From Tenderia sp965602225 (GTDB taxonomy: Bacteria; Pseudomonadota; Gammaproteobacteria; Tenderiales; Tenderiaceae): DNA of 53,160 nt. This document shows, one piece after another, positions 42,665-51,389 of the stretch; position 1 is the stretch's first letter; each line of letters opens with the position of its first letter. The translations under genes were made by a program, and so were the position numbers. The DNA is taken from contig CBFCYE010000017.1 in the NCBI GenBank assembly GCA_965602225.1, forward strand, positions 1 through 53,160. The letters run 5' to 3'. The notes below the pieces were generated by a model. That model did no database searches. It was not told the DNA's origin and saw only the letters and a list, made by a program, of their open reading frames with translations.

Positions 42665-43765
42665 ATGGCCAATAGCAAACAAACACAAACACCTGTCGCA
42701 AGTTTTGAGGTGTTCTATTCCCAGGTGCTAAACCCTCAGGGTGAACTGGTCGCACCGCTGCCCTATTTTGCCTGCGACACTGACGAGCTCATCGCCCTGT
42801 ATAAAAACATGGTCTTGACTCGTAGCTTTGACACCAAGGCCATTGCGCTACAACGCACTGGCAAGATGGGCACCTATGCCTCATCACTGGGACAAGAGGC
42901 GGTCGCCGCCGCCATTGGCCACGCCATGAAACCGGAAGACGTGTTGCTACCTGTTTACCGTGAGTATGGCGCCATGTTTCAACGCGGTGTAGCCATGCAC
43001 GAGCTATTTCTTTATTGGGGCGGTGACGAACGCGGCATGTGTTACGCCAATCAGCAGCAAGACTTTCCCATTGCCGTACCCATTGCCAGCCAGGTGCCAC
43101 ATGCCGTTGGCATCGCCTATGCGATGAAGCTACGCAAAGAGCAACGCGTCGCCGTTGTTGTTATCGGTGACGGTGCCACCTCAAAAGGTGATTTTTATGA
43201 ATCCATTAATCTAGCTGGTGCCTGGAACCTGCCAGTAGTGTTCATCACCATCAATAATTACTGGGCCATCTCGCTACCACGTGAAAAACAAACCGCTGCC
43301 GAAACCATCTGCCAAAAAAGTATTGCCGCTGGTATCCCCGGCGAACAGGTCGATGGCAACGATGTCATCGGTTCGCGTAACCGTATTAGCAAGGCGATAG
43401 AAAAGGCCCGCCAGGGTGGCGGCCCAAGTGTAATCGAACCGATCACCTATCGTATGTTTGATCACACCACTGCCGATGATGCCAGCCGCTATCGTGATCC
43501 TGAAGAAGTGGAAAAACACAAACAGCTCGATCCGATTATGCGCATGCGCAAATATCTTGAATCAATCAATCTCTGGAACGAGCAGGATGAACAACAGCTA
43601 AACGATGAATGCAGCGCCAAGATAGAGAGTGAGGTCAAAATCTATCTTGACACCCCACCGCAGCCACTCGAAAGCATGTTCGATCATCTTTATGCCGAAT
43701 TACCCAAGGCCTATAAAACACAGCGAGATGAACTCCTGAATCAGGGAGGCAAAGACAATGGCTGA
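42665..43765 (+). CDS. pdhA: 2-oxo acid dehydrogenase (pyruvate dehydrogenase-like) E1 alpha
   Basis: Thiamin-diphosphate subunit that decarboxylates a 2-oxo acid together with E1 beta. The 366-residue product has ALQRTGKMGTYASSLGQEAV (20 residues) and the cofactor motif GDGATSKGDFYES followed about 27 residues later by INNYWAIS. The phosphorylation-type loop HTTADDASRYRD is that of bacterial alpha2beta2 PDH and branched-chain enzymes. Most relatives are annotated as pyruvate dehydrogenases, but substrate choice (pyruvate, 2-oxobutyrate or branched 2-oxo acids) cannot be read by eye. CGGAGG RBS. Overlaps E1 beta by eight bases. No E3 gene is present in the window. Confidence 0.88.
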   Translation: MANSKQTQTPVASFEVFYSQVLNPQGELVAPLPYFACDTDELIALYKNMVLTRSFDTKAIALQRTGKMGTYASSLGQEAVAAAIGHAMKPEDVLLPVYREYGAMFQRGVAMHELFLYWGGDERGMCYANQQQDFPIAVPIASQVPHAVGIAYAMKLRKEQRVAVVVIGDGATSKGDFYESINLAGAWNLPVVFITINNYWAISLPREKQTAAETICQKSIAAGIPGEQVDGNDVIGSRNRISKAIEKARQGGGPSVIEPITYRMFDHTTADDASRYRDPEEVEKHKQLDPIMRMRKYLESINLWNEQDEQQLNDECSAKIESEVKIYLDTPPQPLESMFDHLYAELPKAYKTQRDELLNQGGKDNG

Positions 43766-44738
43766 AATCACTCTGGTAGAAGCAGTCAACATGGCAATGG
43801 CACGCGCACTTGCTGATGACCCGAACGTGGTTGTCTTCGGTGAAGACGTCGGCGCCAATGGTGGTGTGTTTCGTGCAACAGAAGGACTGCAACAAAAGTT
43901 TGGCGATGAACGCGTCATGGATACACCGCTGGCTGAAACCGCCATCACTGGCATGGCCATCGGCATGGCGGCGCAAGGCTTGAGACCCGTACTGGAGATT
44001 CAGTTCATGGGTTTTATCTATTCCGCCGTTGATCAAATCATCAATCACGCCGCTCGACTGCGTAATCGTACCCGTGGGCGCATCACCGTACCGATGGTTT
44101 TACGCGCACCGTTTGGTGGTGGCATTCATGCACCGGAGCATCACTCGGAAAGCACCGAGGCGATGTTTGCCCATATGCCCGGGCTGCGGGTTGTGATTCC
44201 ATCGTCACCGGCGCGCGCCTATGGCCTGTTGTTGGCTGCCATACGCGATCCCGACCCAGTCATCTTTCTCGAACCGAAACGCATTTATCGCATGGTCAAA
44301 CAAGAGGTCCCTGACGATGGTGAGGCGTTGCCGCTGGATGTCTGTTTTCAACTGCGCGATGGCTCGGATGTCACCCTGGTGAGCTGGGGCGCGATGATGC
44401 ATGAAACCCTGCAGGCTGCCGACCAACTGGCCGAGCAAGGCGTCAGCTGTGATGTGATTGATGTTGCCACCATCAAACCGCTGGATATGGAGACTATACT
44501 CAAATCAGTGGCCAAGACCGGCCGTTGCGTAATTGTCCATGAAGCCGCCCGCACCTGTGGTGTCGGCGCCGAGATAGCCGCCAACTTGGCCGAACACGGC
44601 CTGATGAATCTGTTTGCACCGGTGCAACGGGTCACCGGTTACGACACCATCATGCCCTATTTCCGTTTAGAGAATCATTACATGCCCAGCACCGAACGCA
44701 TTCTTGCCGCGGTGAAAAAGACTCTGGAGGCATCATGA
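43758..44738 (+). CDS. pdhB: 2-oxo acid dehydrogenase E1 beta
   Basis: A 326-residue subunit that completes the E1 tetramer. It has VNMAMARALADDPNVVVFGEDVG with the Glu that contacts thiamin, RVMDTPLAETAITGMAIGMA (20 residues), and FGGGIHAPEHHSE. The C-terminal transketolase-like domain (CDVIDVATIKPLDMETIL) is complete. It starts within the last eight bases of E1 alpha and its stop overlaps the E2 start by four bases, so all three are translated as a coupled set. Confidence 0.92.
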   Translation: MAEITLVEAVNMAMARALADDPNVVVFGEDVGANGGVFRATEGLQQKFGDERVMDTPLAETAITGMAIGMAAQGLRPVLEIQFMGFIYSAVDQIINHAARLRNRTRGRITVPMVLRAPFGGGIHAPEHHSESTEAMFAHMPGLRVVIPSSPARAYGLLLAAIRDPDPVIFLEPKRIYRMVKQEVPDDGEALPLDVCFQLRDGSDVTLVSWGAMMHETLQAADQLAEQGVSCDVIDVATIKPLDMETILKSVAKTGRCVIVHEAARTCGVGAEIAANLAEHGLMNLFAPVQRVTGYDTIMPYFRLENHYMPSTERILAAVKKTLEAS

Positions 44739-45856
44739 GCATATTCAAACTGCCCGATCTTGGTGAAGGCCTGCAAGAGGCTGAAATCGTCGAATGGCAT
44801 GTTAAAGAAGGTGACGAGGTTACAGTTGACCAGCCACTACTGGCGGTAGAAACCGCCAAGGCCATTGTTGATGTCCCCAGCCCTGAAAGCGGTGTGATTG
44901 CGAAACTGTTTGTTGCGGCCGGTGACATCCCCAAGGTGGGGGATGCCCTGGTTGAATTTACACTGGATGAAAAACAAGCCGCTAAACAAGACAGCGGCAC
45001 CGTGGTCGGCGAGATGGAAACCGATAAAGGCACCGTCATTGAGGCGGCCGCCAAAGTTGGCAAAGGCAGCAAGGGCAGTGGCGGCATCAAGGCCACCCCG
45101 GCAGTGCGTGCCCTGGCCCATAAACACAATGTTGATATGTCTGTCGTTACCCCCACCGGTGCTGATGGTGTCATCACCGCCGCCGATGTTGAACGTGCCG
45201 CCAAGGCCCTCGATCAGGCTGGCCCACTAGAATCACTACGTGGTGTCCGTCGCGCCATGGCCCACATCATGACCCAAGCCCATGAAGAGGTTGCCGACGT
45301 CACCATCGTCGATGATGCCGACATTCATGCCTGGGCCAAAGGCACCGATGCCACCCTGCGTCTGATCCGCGCCATCGGCGTCGCCTGCAAGGTCGAACCG
45401 TCACTCAACGCATGGTATGACAGCCAGGAGATGGGCCGCCGCCTGCTTGATCATGTCGATGTCTGCGTGGCAGTGGATACCAAAGATGGTCTGTTTGTAC
45501 CCGTGTTACGCGATGTCAGTAATCGCAGCCCGGAAGATTTGCGTGCCGGGCTCAACAAGATCAAAGAGCATATTAAGGATCGCAGCATCCCCCCGGAAGA
45601 GATGCGCGGCTACACCATCACCCTGTCCAACTTCGGCACCTTTGGTGGCCGTTATGCTGATCCGATTGTGGTGCCGCCCACCGTCGCCATCCTGGGTGCC
45701 GGGCGCATGCGCGATGAAGTGGTCGCAGTCGATGGCCAGGTGGTTATCCATCGCATCATGCCGCTGTCACTCACCGTCGATCACCGTGCCGTCACTGGCG
45801 GTGAAGCCACCCGTTTTTTAATGGCCGCAATCAACGACCTGGCCAAGGCTGATTAG
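44735..45856 (+). CDS. pdhC: Dihydrolipoamide acyltransferase E2, single lipoyl domain
   Basis: Carries the acyl group on lipoyl-lysine and passes it to CoA. The 373-residue product has one lipoyl domain (Lys42 in VETAKAIVDVPSP), a subunit-binding domain (KATPAVRALAHKHNVDMSVV, 20 residues, about 116-150) and a catalytic core. It is shorter than the usual 400-430. The active-site motif reads DHRAVTGGEA: His350 is present but the usual Asp of HxxxDG is Thr354. Related E2 sequences of this type may share that change, so it could be a lineage feature. Overlaps E1 beta by four bases; prpB follows after 14 bases. Confidence 0.88.
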   Translation: MSIFKLPDLGEGLQEAEIVEWHVKEGDEVTVDQPLLAVETAKAIVDVPSPESGVIAKLFVAAGDIPKVGDALVEFTLDEKQAAKQDSGTVVGEMETDKGTVIEAAAKVGKGSKGSGGIKATPAVRALAHKHNVDMSVVTPTGADGVITAADVERAAKALDQAGPLESLRGVRRAMAHIMTQAHEEVADVTIVDDADIHAWAKGTDATLRLIRAIGVACKVEPSLNAWYDSQEMGRRLLDHVDVCVAVDTKDGLFVPVLRDVSNRSPEDLRAGLNKIKEHIKDRSIPPEEMRGYTITLSNFGTFGGRYADPIVVPPTVAILGAGRMRDEVVAVDGQVVIHRIMPLSLTVDHRAVTGGEATRFLMAAINDLAKAD

Positions 45857-45870
45857 ACGGACACGAGGCC

Positions 45871-46749
45871 ATGGTTAACGACAACTCAGCCGGTCAACGC
45901 CTTCGTGACGCCATCGCCACAGAACAACCCTTGCAGATGGCGGGAGCTATCAACGCTTATTGCGCCCTGCTTGCTGAACACGCCGGCTTCAAGGCGCTAT
46001 ACCTTTCCGGCGCCGGCGTTGCCAACGCCTCCTACGGTCTGCCCGACCTGGGCCTGACCAGCATAGAAAATGTCATCGAAGACATTCATCGCATTTGCGC
46101 TGCCAGCGAACTGCCCTTACTGGTCGATGCCGACACCGGTTTTAATGATCCGGCCCAGACTACCGAACGTTTCATCGCCGCTGGTGCCGCCGGTCTGCAC
46201 ATCGAAGATCAAATCGAACAAAAACGTTGCGGCCATCGCCCCAACAAACAGATAGTCTCAACTGAAGAAATGTGCGATCGCATCAGTGCGGCCGCAGCGG
46301 CGCGCAATCATTCAGGTTTTGTCATCATGGCCCGCACCGATGCCTTTGCCAGCGAAGGCATGGACGCCGCACTGGAACGCATTCAACGTTATATCGCAGC
46401 CGGTGCCGACATGATCTTTCCCGAGGCCCTGACCGAACTTGAGCAGTACCGCCAGATCACTGCCAATGTTGATGTACCCGTGCTGGCCAACATCACCGAA
46501 TTTGGCCAGACACCACTATTTACTGTCGATGAATTGGCAAGCGCCAATGTTGCTATTGCCCTATATCCTCTCACCGCTTTCAGAAGCATGAGCGCAGCAG
46601 CAGAACAGGCCTACACCAGTCTGCGCCAACAAGGCACGCAAAAATCGCTGCTCGGCAAGATGCAGACACGAGAACAGCTTTATCAACATCTGGATTATTA
46701 CCGTTTTGAGCAGCAAGTCGATGAGGCGCTGGACGATGACGACAAATAA
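45871..46749 (+). CDS. prpB: Methylisocitrate lyase
   Basis: Splits 2-methylisocitrate into pyruvate and succinate, the last step of the methylcitrate cycle for propionyl-CoA. The 292-residue TIM barrel has VDADTGFND (metal site), the catalytic KRCGHRPNKQIVS loop (KRCGH) and IMARTDAFA. The subgroup with KRCGH and length near 290 is PrpB, not the larger isocitrate lyase. It follows E2 by 14 bases and its last 14 bases overlap the prpC start. Confidence 0.95.
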   Translation: MVNDNSAGQRLRDAIATEQPLQMAGAINAYCALLAEHAGFKALYLSGAGVANASYGLPDLGLTSIENVIEDIHRICAASELPLLVDADTGFNDPAQTTERFIAAGAAGLHIEDQIEQKRCGHRPNKQIVSTEEMCDRISAAAAARNHSGFVIMARTDAFASEGMDAALERIQRYIAAGADMIFPEALTELEQYRQITANVDVPVLANITEFGQTPLFTVDELASANVAIALYPLTAFRSMSAAAEQAYTSLRQQGTQKSLLGKMQTREQLYQHLDYYRFEQQVDEALDDDDK

Positions 46750-47854
46750 CCATAAAGGACTAGCAGGCCTGGTCGCTGGACAAACGGCTATCTCAACCGT
46801 TGAGTCAGCCGGCGCCGGTCTGTTTTATCGTGGTTACGCCATCGAAGAGCTAGCCGAACATGCCTGCTTTGAAGAGGTCGCCTATTTATTGATCTACGGC
46901 GAACTACCAAACAACGATGAGCTGAACGAATACAAAACCAAACTACAATCCATGCGCGCGCTACCCAATGCATTAAAGACTGTACTGGAACAGCTCCCCG
47001 TCACAGCCAACCCGATGGATGTACTGCGCACTGGCTGTTCTGCGCTTGGCACACTGGAACCGGAAACCGACCGTGGCCTGACTGAAGAAATCGCCAATCG
47101 CCTGATCGCCTCGTTTGGCTCGATGTTGCTCTACTGGTATCACTTTCATCAAAGCGGCACGCGCATCGAAACACAAACCGATGATGACAGCATCGCCGGG
47201 CACTTCCTACACCTGCTACAGGGCCAAACCCCTCACGGTCTGGAACAACGTGCGGTTGATGCCTCATTAATCCTGTATGCAGAACACGAATTCAACGCCT
47301 CCACTTTTTCCGCCCGCGTCACTACATCAACCCTGTCCGATATCTACTCGGCCATCTGCAGTGCCATCGGCACACTACGCGGCCCTTTGCATGGTGGCGC
47401 CAATGAAGCGGCGATGGAATTGATCTCCCGCTTCAAAGATGAAGCCGATGCCGAACGCGGCATTCATGAAATGTTAAGCAACAAAGATTTGATCATGGGT
47501 TTTGGTCATCGTGTTTATCGCAAAGGTGACCCTCGCTCTGCCATCATCAAGGAATGGTCAAGGAAACTGGCCAATCAGCATAATGGTGAACTGCTGTTCA
47601 AAATTTCAGAACGTATTGAGCAGATCATGCAGCAAGAGAAAAAACTATTCCCCAATCTCGATTTCTATAGCGCATCGGCCTATCACTACTGCGGCATTCC
47701 CGATAATTTTTTCACCCCGCTGTTTGTCATCGCCCGCACCTGCGGCTGGTCAGCGCATATTATTGAACAACGCCGCGACAATCGTCTGATCAGGCCATCG
47801 GCAGAATATACCGGCCCGGCACCACGACCTTATCCAGGTAAAAAATCATCGTGA
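46736..47854 (+). CDS. prpC: 2-Methylcitrate synthase
   Basis: Condenses propionyl-CoA with oxaloacetate to 2-methylcitrate. The 372-residue protein is of the short citrate synthase type with catalytic His in GPLHGGANEAAM, the second His in MGFGHRVYRKGDPRS and the C-terminal RPSAEYTGP, a block seen in 2-methylcitrate synthases. The ATG at 46736 gives the usual start MTTNNHKGLAGLVAG; the frame runs further up inside prpB without a start signal. Overlaps prpB by 14 and prpD by four bases. Activity with acetyl-CoA as well is common in this group. Confidence 0.94.
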   Translation: MTTNNHKGLAGLVAGQTAISTVESAGAGLFYRGYAIEELAEHACFEEVAYLLIYGELPNNDELNEYKTKLQSMRALPNALKTVLEQLPVTANPMDVLRTGCSALGTLEPETDRGLTEEIANRLIASFGSMLLYWYHFHQSGTRIETQTDDDSIAGHFLHLLQGQTPHGLEQRAVDASLILYAEHEFNASTFSARVTTSTLSDIYSAICSAIGTLRGPLHGGANEAAMELISRFKDEADAERGIHEMLSNKDLIMGFGHRVYRKGDPRSAIIKEWSRKLANQHNGELLFKISERIEQIMQQEKKLFPNLDFYSASAYHYCGIPDNFFTPLFVIARTCGWSAHIIEQRRDNRLIRPSAEYTGPAPRPYPGKKSS

Positions 47855-49293
47855 GCAATACCAGTAATATTCGCCCCGCTGTTGATAAACTGCTGACTGA
47901 CATCGCCGATTATGTCAGTGACTATGCCATCGACAGTGACGAGGCCTTTGATACTGCGCGCTACTGCCTTTTAGACGCCCTTGGTTGTGGCATTCAGGCC
48001 CTCAACAATGACGAATGTTACAAACACATTGGCCCAGTGGTGCCCGGCGCAAGCTTTGTCGATGGCGTACCAATCCCCGGCACCACCCATCGACTCGAAC
48101 CCGTGCATGCAGCGTTCAACATAGGCGCATTAGTTCGCTGGTTGGACTATAACGATACTTGGCTGGCAGCCGAATGGGGCCACCCCTCTGACAACCTCGG
48201 CGCCATCCTCGCCTGTGCCGACTACGCCAATCGTTTTCTAAATAAAAACTACAGCATGCGCGATGTGCTTGAGGCGCAGATCAAGGCCTATGAGATTCAG
48301 GGAGTGCTGGCACTTAAAAACAGCTTTAACCGCGTAGGTCTTGACCACGTCATCCTGGTACGCATCGCCTCAACTGCGGTTGCCACCAAACTGCTCGGCG
48401 GTAATAAACAACAAATCTGCAATGCCCTTTCAAACGCCTGGATAGATGGCGGTGCCTTGCGCACTTATCGCCACGCACCCAATACCGGCTGGCGCAAGTC
48501 ATGGGCAGCCGGGGACGCCAGCTCACGCGCAGTCCGCCATGCGCTAATGGCAATCAATGGTGAGATGGGCTACCCCAGCGCCTTAACTGCCGAGCAATGG
48601 GGATTTTATGATGTGCTATTCAAGGGCAAAGCATTTTCATTGCAACGCGACTATGGCAGTTATGTAATGGAAAACATTCTTTTCAAGGTCGCCTTCCCGG
48701 TTGAGTTTCACGCCCAGACCGCGGTGGAATGTGCCTTAAAACTGTATCCACAGGCCAAAGACAAACTTGATCAGGTTGAACGCATAACGCTCAAAACCCA
48801 GCAAGCAGCAATGCGCATCATCAACAAGAGCGGACCACTACACAATCCCGCTGACCGCGATCACTGTCTGCAATACGCCGTTGCCATTGCGCTGATCTAT
48901 GGCGAATTGGACAGCCATCACTACAACGACGAAATCGCCGCCGACATCAGCATCGATATGTTGCGTGACAAGATGCAGGTTGAGGAAGACAGTCATTACA
49001 GTCAGGACTATCTTGATCCGGACAAACGCTCCATCGCCAATAGCGTCACACTACATTTCACAGATGGCAGCAGTATCAGTGCCGAGGTTGAATATCCGAT
49101 TGGCCATCGCCGCCGTCGCCAGGACGCCCTGCCCTTGCTGGCAGACAAACTCAAACACAACCTAGGCACACGTTTCGGTGATGACAAGGTCAACAGCCTG
49201 GGCAAACTATTGCAGGACAAAGAAAAACTTCAAAGTCTACCGGTAACGACTTTCATGAACCTGTGGCAACTTCAGGAGAGTTCTGATGACTGA
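47851..49293 (+). CDS. prpD: 2-Methylcitrate dehydratase
   Basis: Dehydrates 2-methylcitrate to 2-methyl-cis-aconitate. The 480-residue MmgE/PrpD-family protein has the family blocks LVRWLDYNDTWLAAEWGHPS (20 residues), SNAWIDGGALRTYRHAPNT and the KAFSLQRDYGSYVMENILFK region (20 residues). The start is a GTG overlapping the prpC stop by four bases. No acnD/prpF pair is present, so the PrpD form of the cycle is used; an aconitase elsewhere would complete it. The last eight bases overlap the thioesterase start. Confidence 0.95.
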   Translation: MSNTSNIRPAVDKLLTDIADYVSDYAIDSDEAFDTARYCLLDALGCGIQALNNDECYKHIGPVVPGASFVDGVPIPGTTHRLEPVHAAFNIGALVRWLDYNDTWLAAEWGHPSDNLGAILACADYANRFLNKNYSMRDVLEAQIKAYEIQGVLALKNSFNRVGLDHVILVRIASTAVATKLLGGNKQQICNALSNAWIDGGALRTYRHAPNTGWRKSWAAGDASSRAVRHALMAINGEMGYPSALTAEQWGFYDVLFKGKAFSLQRDYGSYVMENILFKVAFPVEFHAQTAVECALKLYPQAKDKLDQVERITLKTQQAAMRIINKSGPLHNPADRDHCLQYAVAIALIYGELDSHHYNDEIAADISIDMLRDKMQVEEDSHYSQDYLDPDKRSIANSVTLHFTDGSSISAEVEYPIGHRRRRQDALPLLADKLKHNLGTRFGDDKVNSLGKLLQDKEKLQSLPVTTFMNLWQLQESSDD

Positions 49294-49777
49294 ACAAGAA
49301 TACTTTCAACAGGCCATGCCTGGCGACGTCTGTTTTGGTTGTGGCAGTGACAACAGTGCCGGCCTGCATATTCACAGCTACTGGCAAGGCGATGAAGGTG
49401 TCTGCCGCTGGCAGCCGAACGAGTCTCACCAAGGCTGGCAGGACGTCACCTGCGGCGGCATCATCGCCACCCTGGTCGATTGTCATAGCATGGCCACAGC
49501 AATGGCAACTGCCATCCGCAACGAAAACAGACCACTAATCTCCGAGCCCCACTATCGCTTTGCCACCGGCTCAATCAACATCAAATATTTAAAACCAACA
49601 GACAACAACAAGGAGTTGGAATTACGCGCTCACGTCACCGAAGTTAAGAATGAAAAAAAATATACTGTTGATTGCGCTGTCTATGTTGATGGAGAGAAGA
49701 CCGCCGAAGCCACTGTGGTTGCGTTTCTGGTTTATCGTAGTGACGAGCCCGACAATGAAACGATATTTAAGTCATAA
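49286..49777 (+). CDS. PaaI/hotdog-fold acyl-CoA thioesterase
   Basis: A 163-residue hotdog thioesterase. It has the N-terminal CFGCGSDNSAGLHI block of PaaI-type enzymes and the active-site helix TCGGIIATLVDCHSMATAMA (20 residues) with Asp in LVDCH, followed by the beta-strand INIKYLKPT. It is the last gene of the prp cluster and overlaps prpD by eight bases, so it probably acts on an acyl-CoA of the same pathway, for example to relieve CoA trapping as propionyl- or methylcitryl-CoA. The specific substrate is inference. Confidence 0.88.
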   Translation: MTEQEYFQQAMPGDVCFGCGSDNSAGLHIHSYWQGDEGVCRWQPNESHQGWQDVTCGGIIATLVDCHSMATAMATAIRNENRPLISEPHYRFATGSINIKYLKPTDNNKELELRAHVTEVKNEKKYTVDCAVYVDGEKTAEATVVAFLVYRSDEPDNETIFKS

Positions 49778-49804
49778 AACAAATCAGTTTTTGCTCAACT
49801 AATA

Positions 49805-49940
49805 TAGTTCCCCCTCCTTTATGCCCTTTGGGTGCTTAACGGGAGGGGGTTAGGGGGAGGATGAAAGCTTGAGGTCTTGCAGTAAAATTAGCCATTTCAC
49901 CCCCGCCCTAGTCCTCCCCCCTGAAGGGGGAGGGAATTTA
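49805..49940. repeat. GC-rich imperfect inverted-repeat element (REP/MITE-like)
   Basis: Between the thioesterase stop and the convergent msrA lies a large dyad. The outer arms are TTCCCCCTCC (49808-49817) and its partner GGGGGAGGGAA (49926-49936); inner arms include GGAGGGGGTTAGGGGGAGGA against CACCCCCGCCCTAGTCCTCC. The two halves flank an A+T-rich centre (about 49861-49898). Elements of this look occur many times in some gammaproteobacterial genomes between genes, where they act as terminators or mobile non-coding repeats. No transposase is present. Only one copy is in the window. Confidence 0.7.
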
Positions 49941-49966
49941 AAAAAACACTCTTAAGAAAACTAAAA

Positions 49967-50590
49967 TCAACCTTTACCCCACAACTCTTCAAGTCTGGCA
50001 TCACGACCACAGCCCCAACGATAATAGTTATAACGTACCGGGTTTCTGTCATGATAATTCTGGTGATAGGCCTCAGCCGGATAAAACATGCTCGCCTGAG
50101 TAATCTCGGTCACAATCGACTCTTTAAATGGCTTGTTTTTTTCCAGCGCCGACTTTGATGCCTGAGCGAGTTTTTTCTGCTCATCATTCATATAAAAAAT
50201 GGCCGAACGATACTGGCTGCCGTGATCACAAAACTGGGCATCAGGCGTGGTCGGATCGATATTGCGCCAAAACACTTTTAACAACTCGGCATAACTCACC
50301 TGAACTGGATCATATTCAACCTTTACCGCCTCGGTATGACCGGTACCACCCGCCGATACTTCTTTATAGGTCGGGTTATTTTTGTGACCACCAATATAAC
50401 CAGAGGTAGTCGCCACCACCCCCTTAACCTTGTCAAAGTCGCTTTCAGTACACCAGAAACAACCACCAGCAAACACTGCGGTTTCTGTTGCTGTATTAGG
50501 CATCGTTGATTCCGCCATGCCCTGCTCAGGCAGACCAAACACAGCAACTACCAACAGCCCGGATAAAACACTCAACATCAATTTATTCAT
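49967..50590 (-). CDS. msrA: Exported peptide-methionine (S)-S-oxide reductase MsrA
   Basis: Reduces the S epimer of methionine sulfoxide. The 207-residue product has a signal peptide (MLSVLSGLLVVAVFGL, cleavage likely near GMAES) and the catalytic GGCFWCTESDFDKVKGV block, with the ETAVFAGGCFWC start typical of MsrA and the later YHQNYHDRNP. Export implies periplasmic repair, in contrast to the cytosolic MsrB here. The C-terminal Cys in YRWGCGRD may serve as the resolving cysteine. Convergent with the thioesterase gene across the repeat element. Confidence 0.94.
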   Translation of the reverse strand: MNKLMLSVLSGLLVVAVFGLPEQGMAESTMPNTATETAVFAGGCFWCTESDFDKVKGVVATTSGYIGGHKNNPTYKEVSAGGTGHTEAVKVEYDPVQVSYAELLKVFWRNIDPTTPDAQFCDHGSQYRSAIFYMNDEQKKLAQASKSALEKNKPFKESIVTEITQASMFYPAEAYHQNYHDRNPVRYNYYRWGCGRDARLEELWGKG

Positions 50591-50845
50591 CTTTCATACG
50601 CCTGTTTATTTTCATGCCTTCAGCTTAGCCGCGAAATATCACAAAAACCTCTCATTAATGAACCGATTTGATACAAATTTGTAATATTTCTAAATAACGC
50701 CCAATCATTGCAAAAGGGAAAATATTAATCTTTTACACAAGCCTCCAGCCACAACAATAAAATTATTAATGTTTCTAAGGCGTTAGCCGATTAACCTCAA
50801 AGCATAATTATTGTTTTTCAACGGCCATTTGGAGATAAGCCGACA

Positions 50846-51082
50846 ATGAAACATTTTTTCAGAGGCATCCATATCCCCGAATGGATTTATTGCAACATTC
50901 CTAAACTGACCATCGTCTGTGGCGCACTCTTACTTATCATGGGCAGCATCGCCAGCAACGCCTTGAATATCATTCTAGGCATTTTCAGCCTCATCTATGG
51001 TCTAACCATCCATATCAAACGATCTCACCTAAAAGACCCACACCAAAGAGCGATGCGCAATATCAGTGATCGCAAGCACTAA
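50846..51082 (+). CDS. Uncharacterised small two-helix membrane protein
   Basis: A 78-residue protein of no recognised family. Two transmembrane helices (about 22-38, TIVCGALLLIMGSIASNAL, and 42-57, IILGIFSLIYGLTIHI) are followed by a basic tail (KRSHLKDPHQRAMRNISDRK). GGAG precedes the ATG by 11 bases. It stands alone, divergent from msrA, with 255 bases between. The coding signal is moderate; the membrane profile and RBS support it. Confidence 0.62.
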   Translation: MKHFFRGIHIPEWIYCNIPKLTIVCGALLLIMGSIASNALNIILGIFSLIYGLTIHIKRSHLKDPHQRAMRNISDRKH

Positions 51083-51389
51083 CAACAATGTAAACCCAGC
51101 CCTGCCAATATCATCGCGCAGGCAATGAATGAAGCTATAACGCAATCCAGTCAACACACCCTCCCCTCTTCCCGATTTTAATAATTTCAGCTTAAACAAT
51201 CCGTTAACCATAAAAACAATCACTTTATGTCGTTTAATCATTTCTTTGGTTTTCGCGCAAATGTGCCGATATTTATATATCAGACCAACAAATGCAAACT
51301 GAACAACTAGATAAAATAATGATCAAAAATTAATAGCAGCTGATTAATCGATACGGATATCTACTCACCATCAGCGAGTGAGGTGTCAC
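51083..51389. other. Intergenic region before hpd
   Basis: This 307-base gap is AT-rich in its second half. It contains a pair of ATTAAT hexamers (51329-51334 and 51343-51348) spaced by AGCAGCTG, which together make a symmetric block 42 bases before the hpd ATG and might be a regulator site. I see no credible gene and no recognisable RNA element. Confidence 0.5.

Noticed and set aside
49805..49940. Reading the GC-rich dyad as a CRISPR array or insertion sequence.
   Set aside because: There is one imperfect dyad, no regularly spaced direct repeats and no transposase frame.
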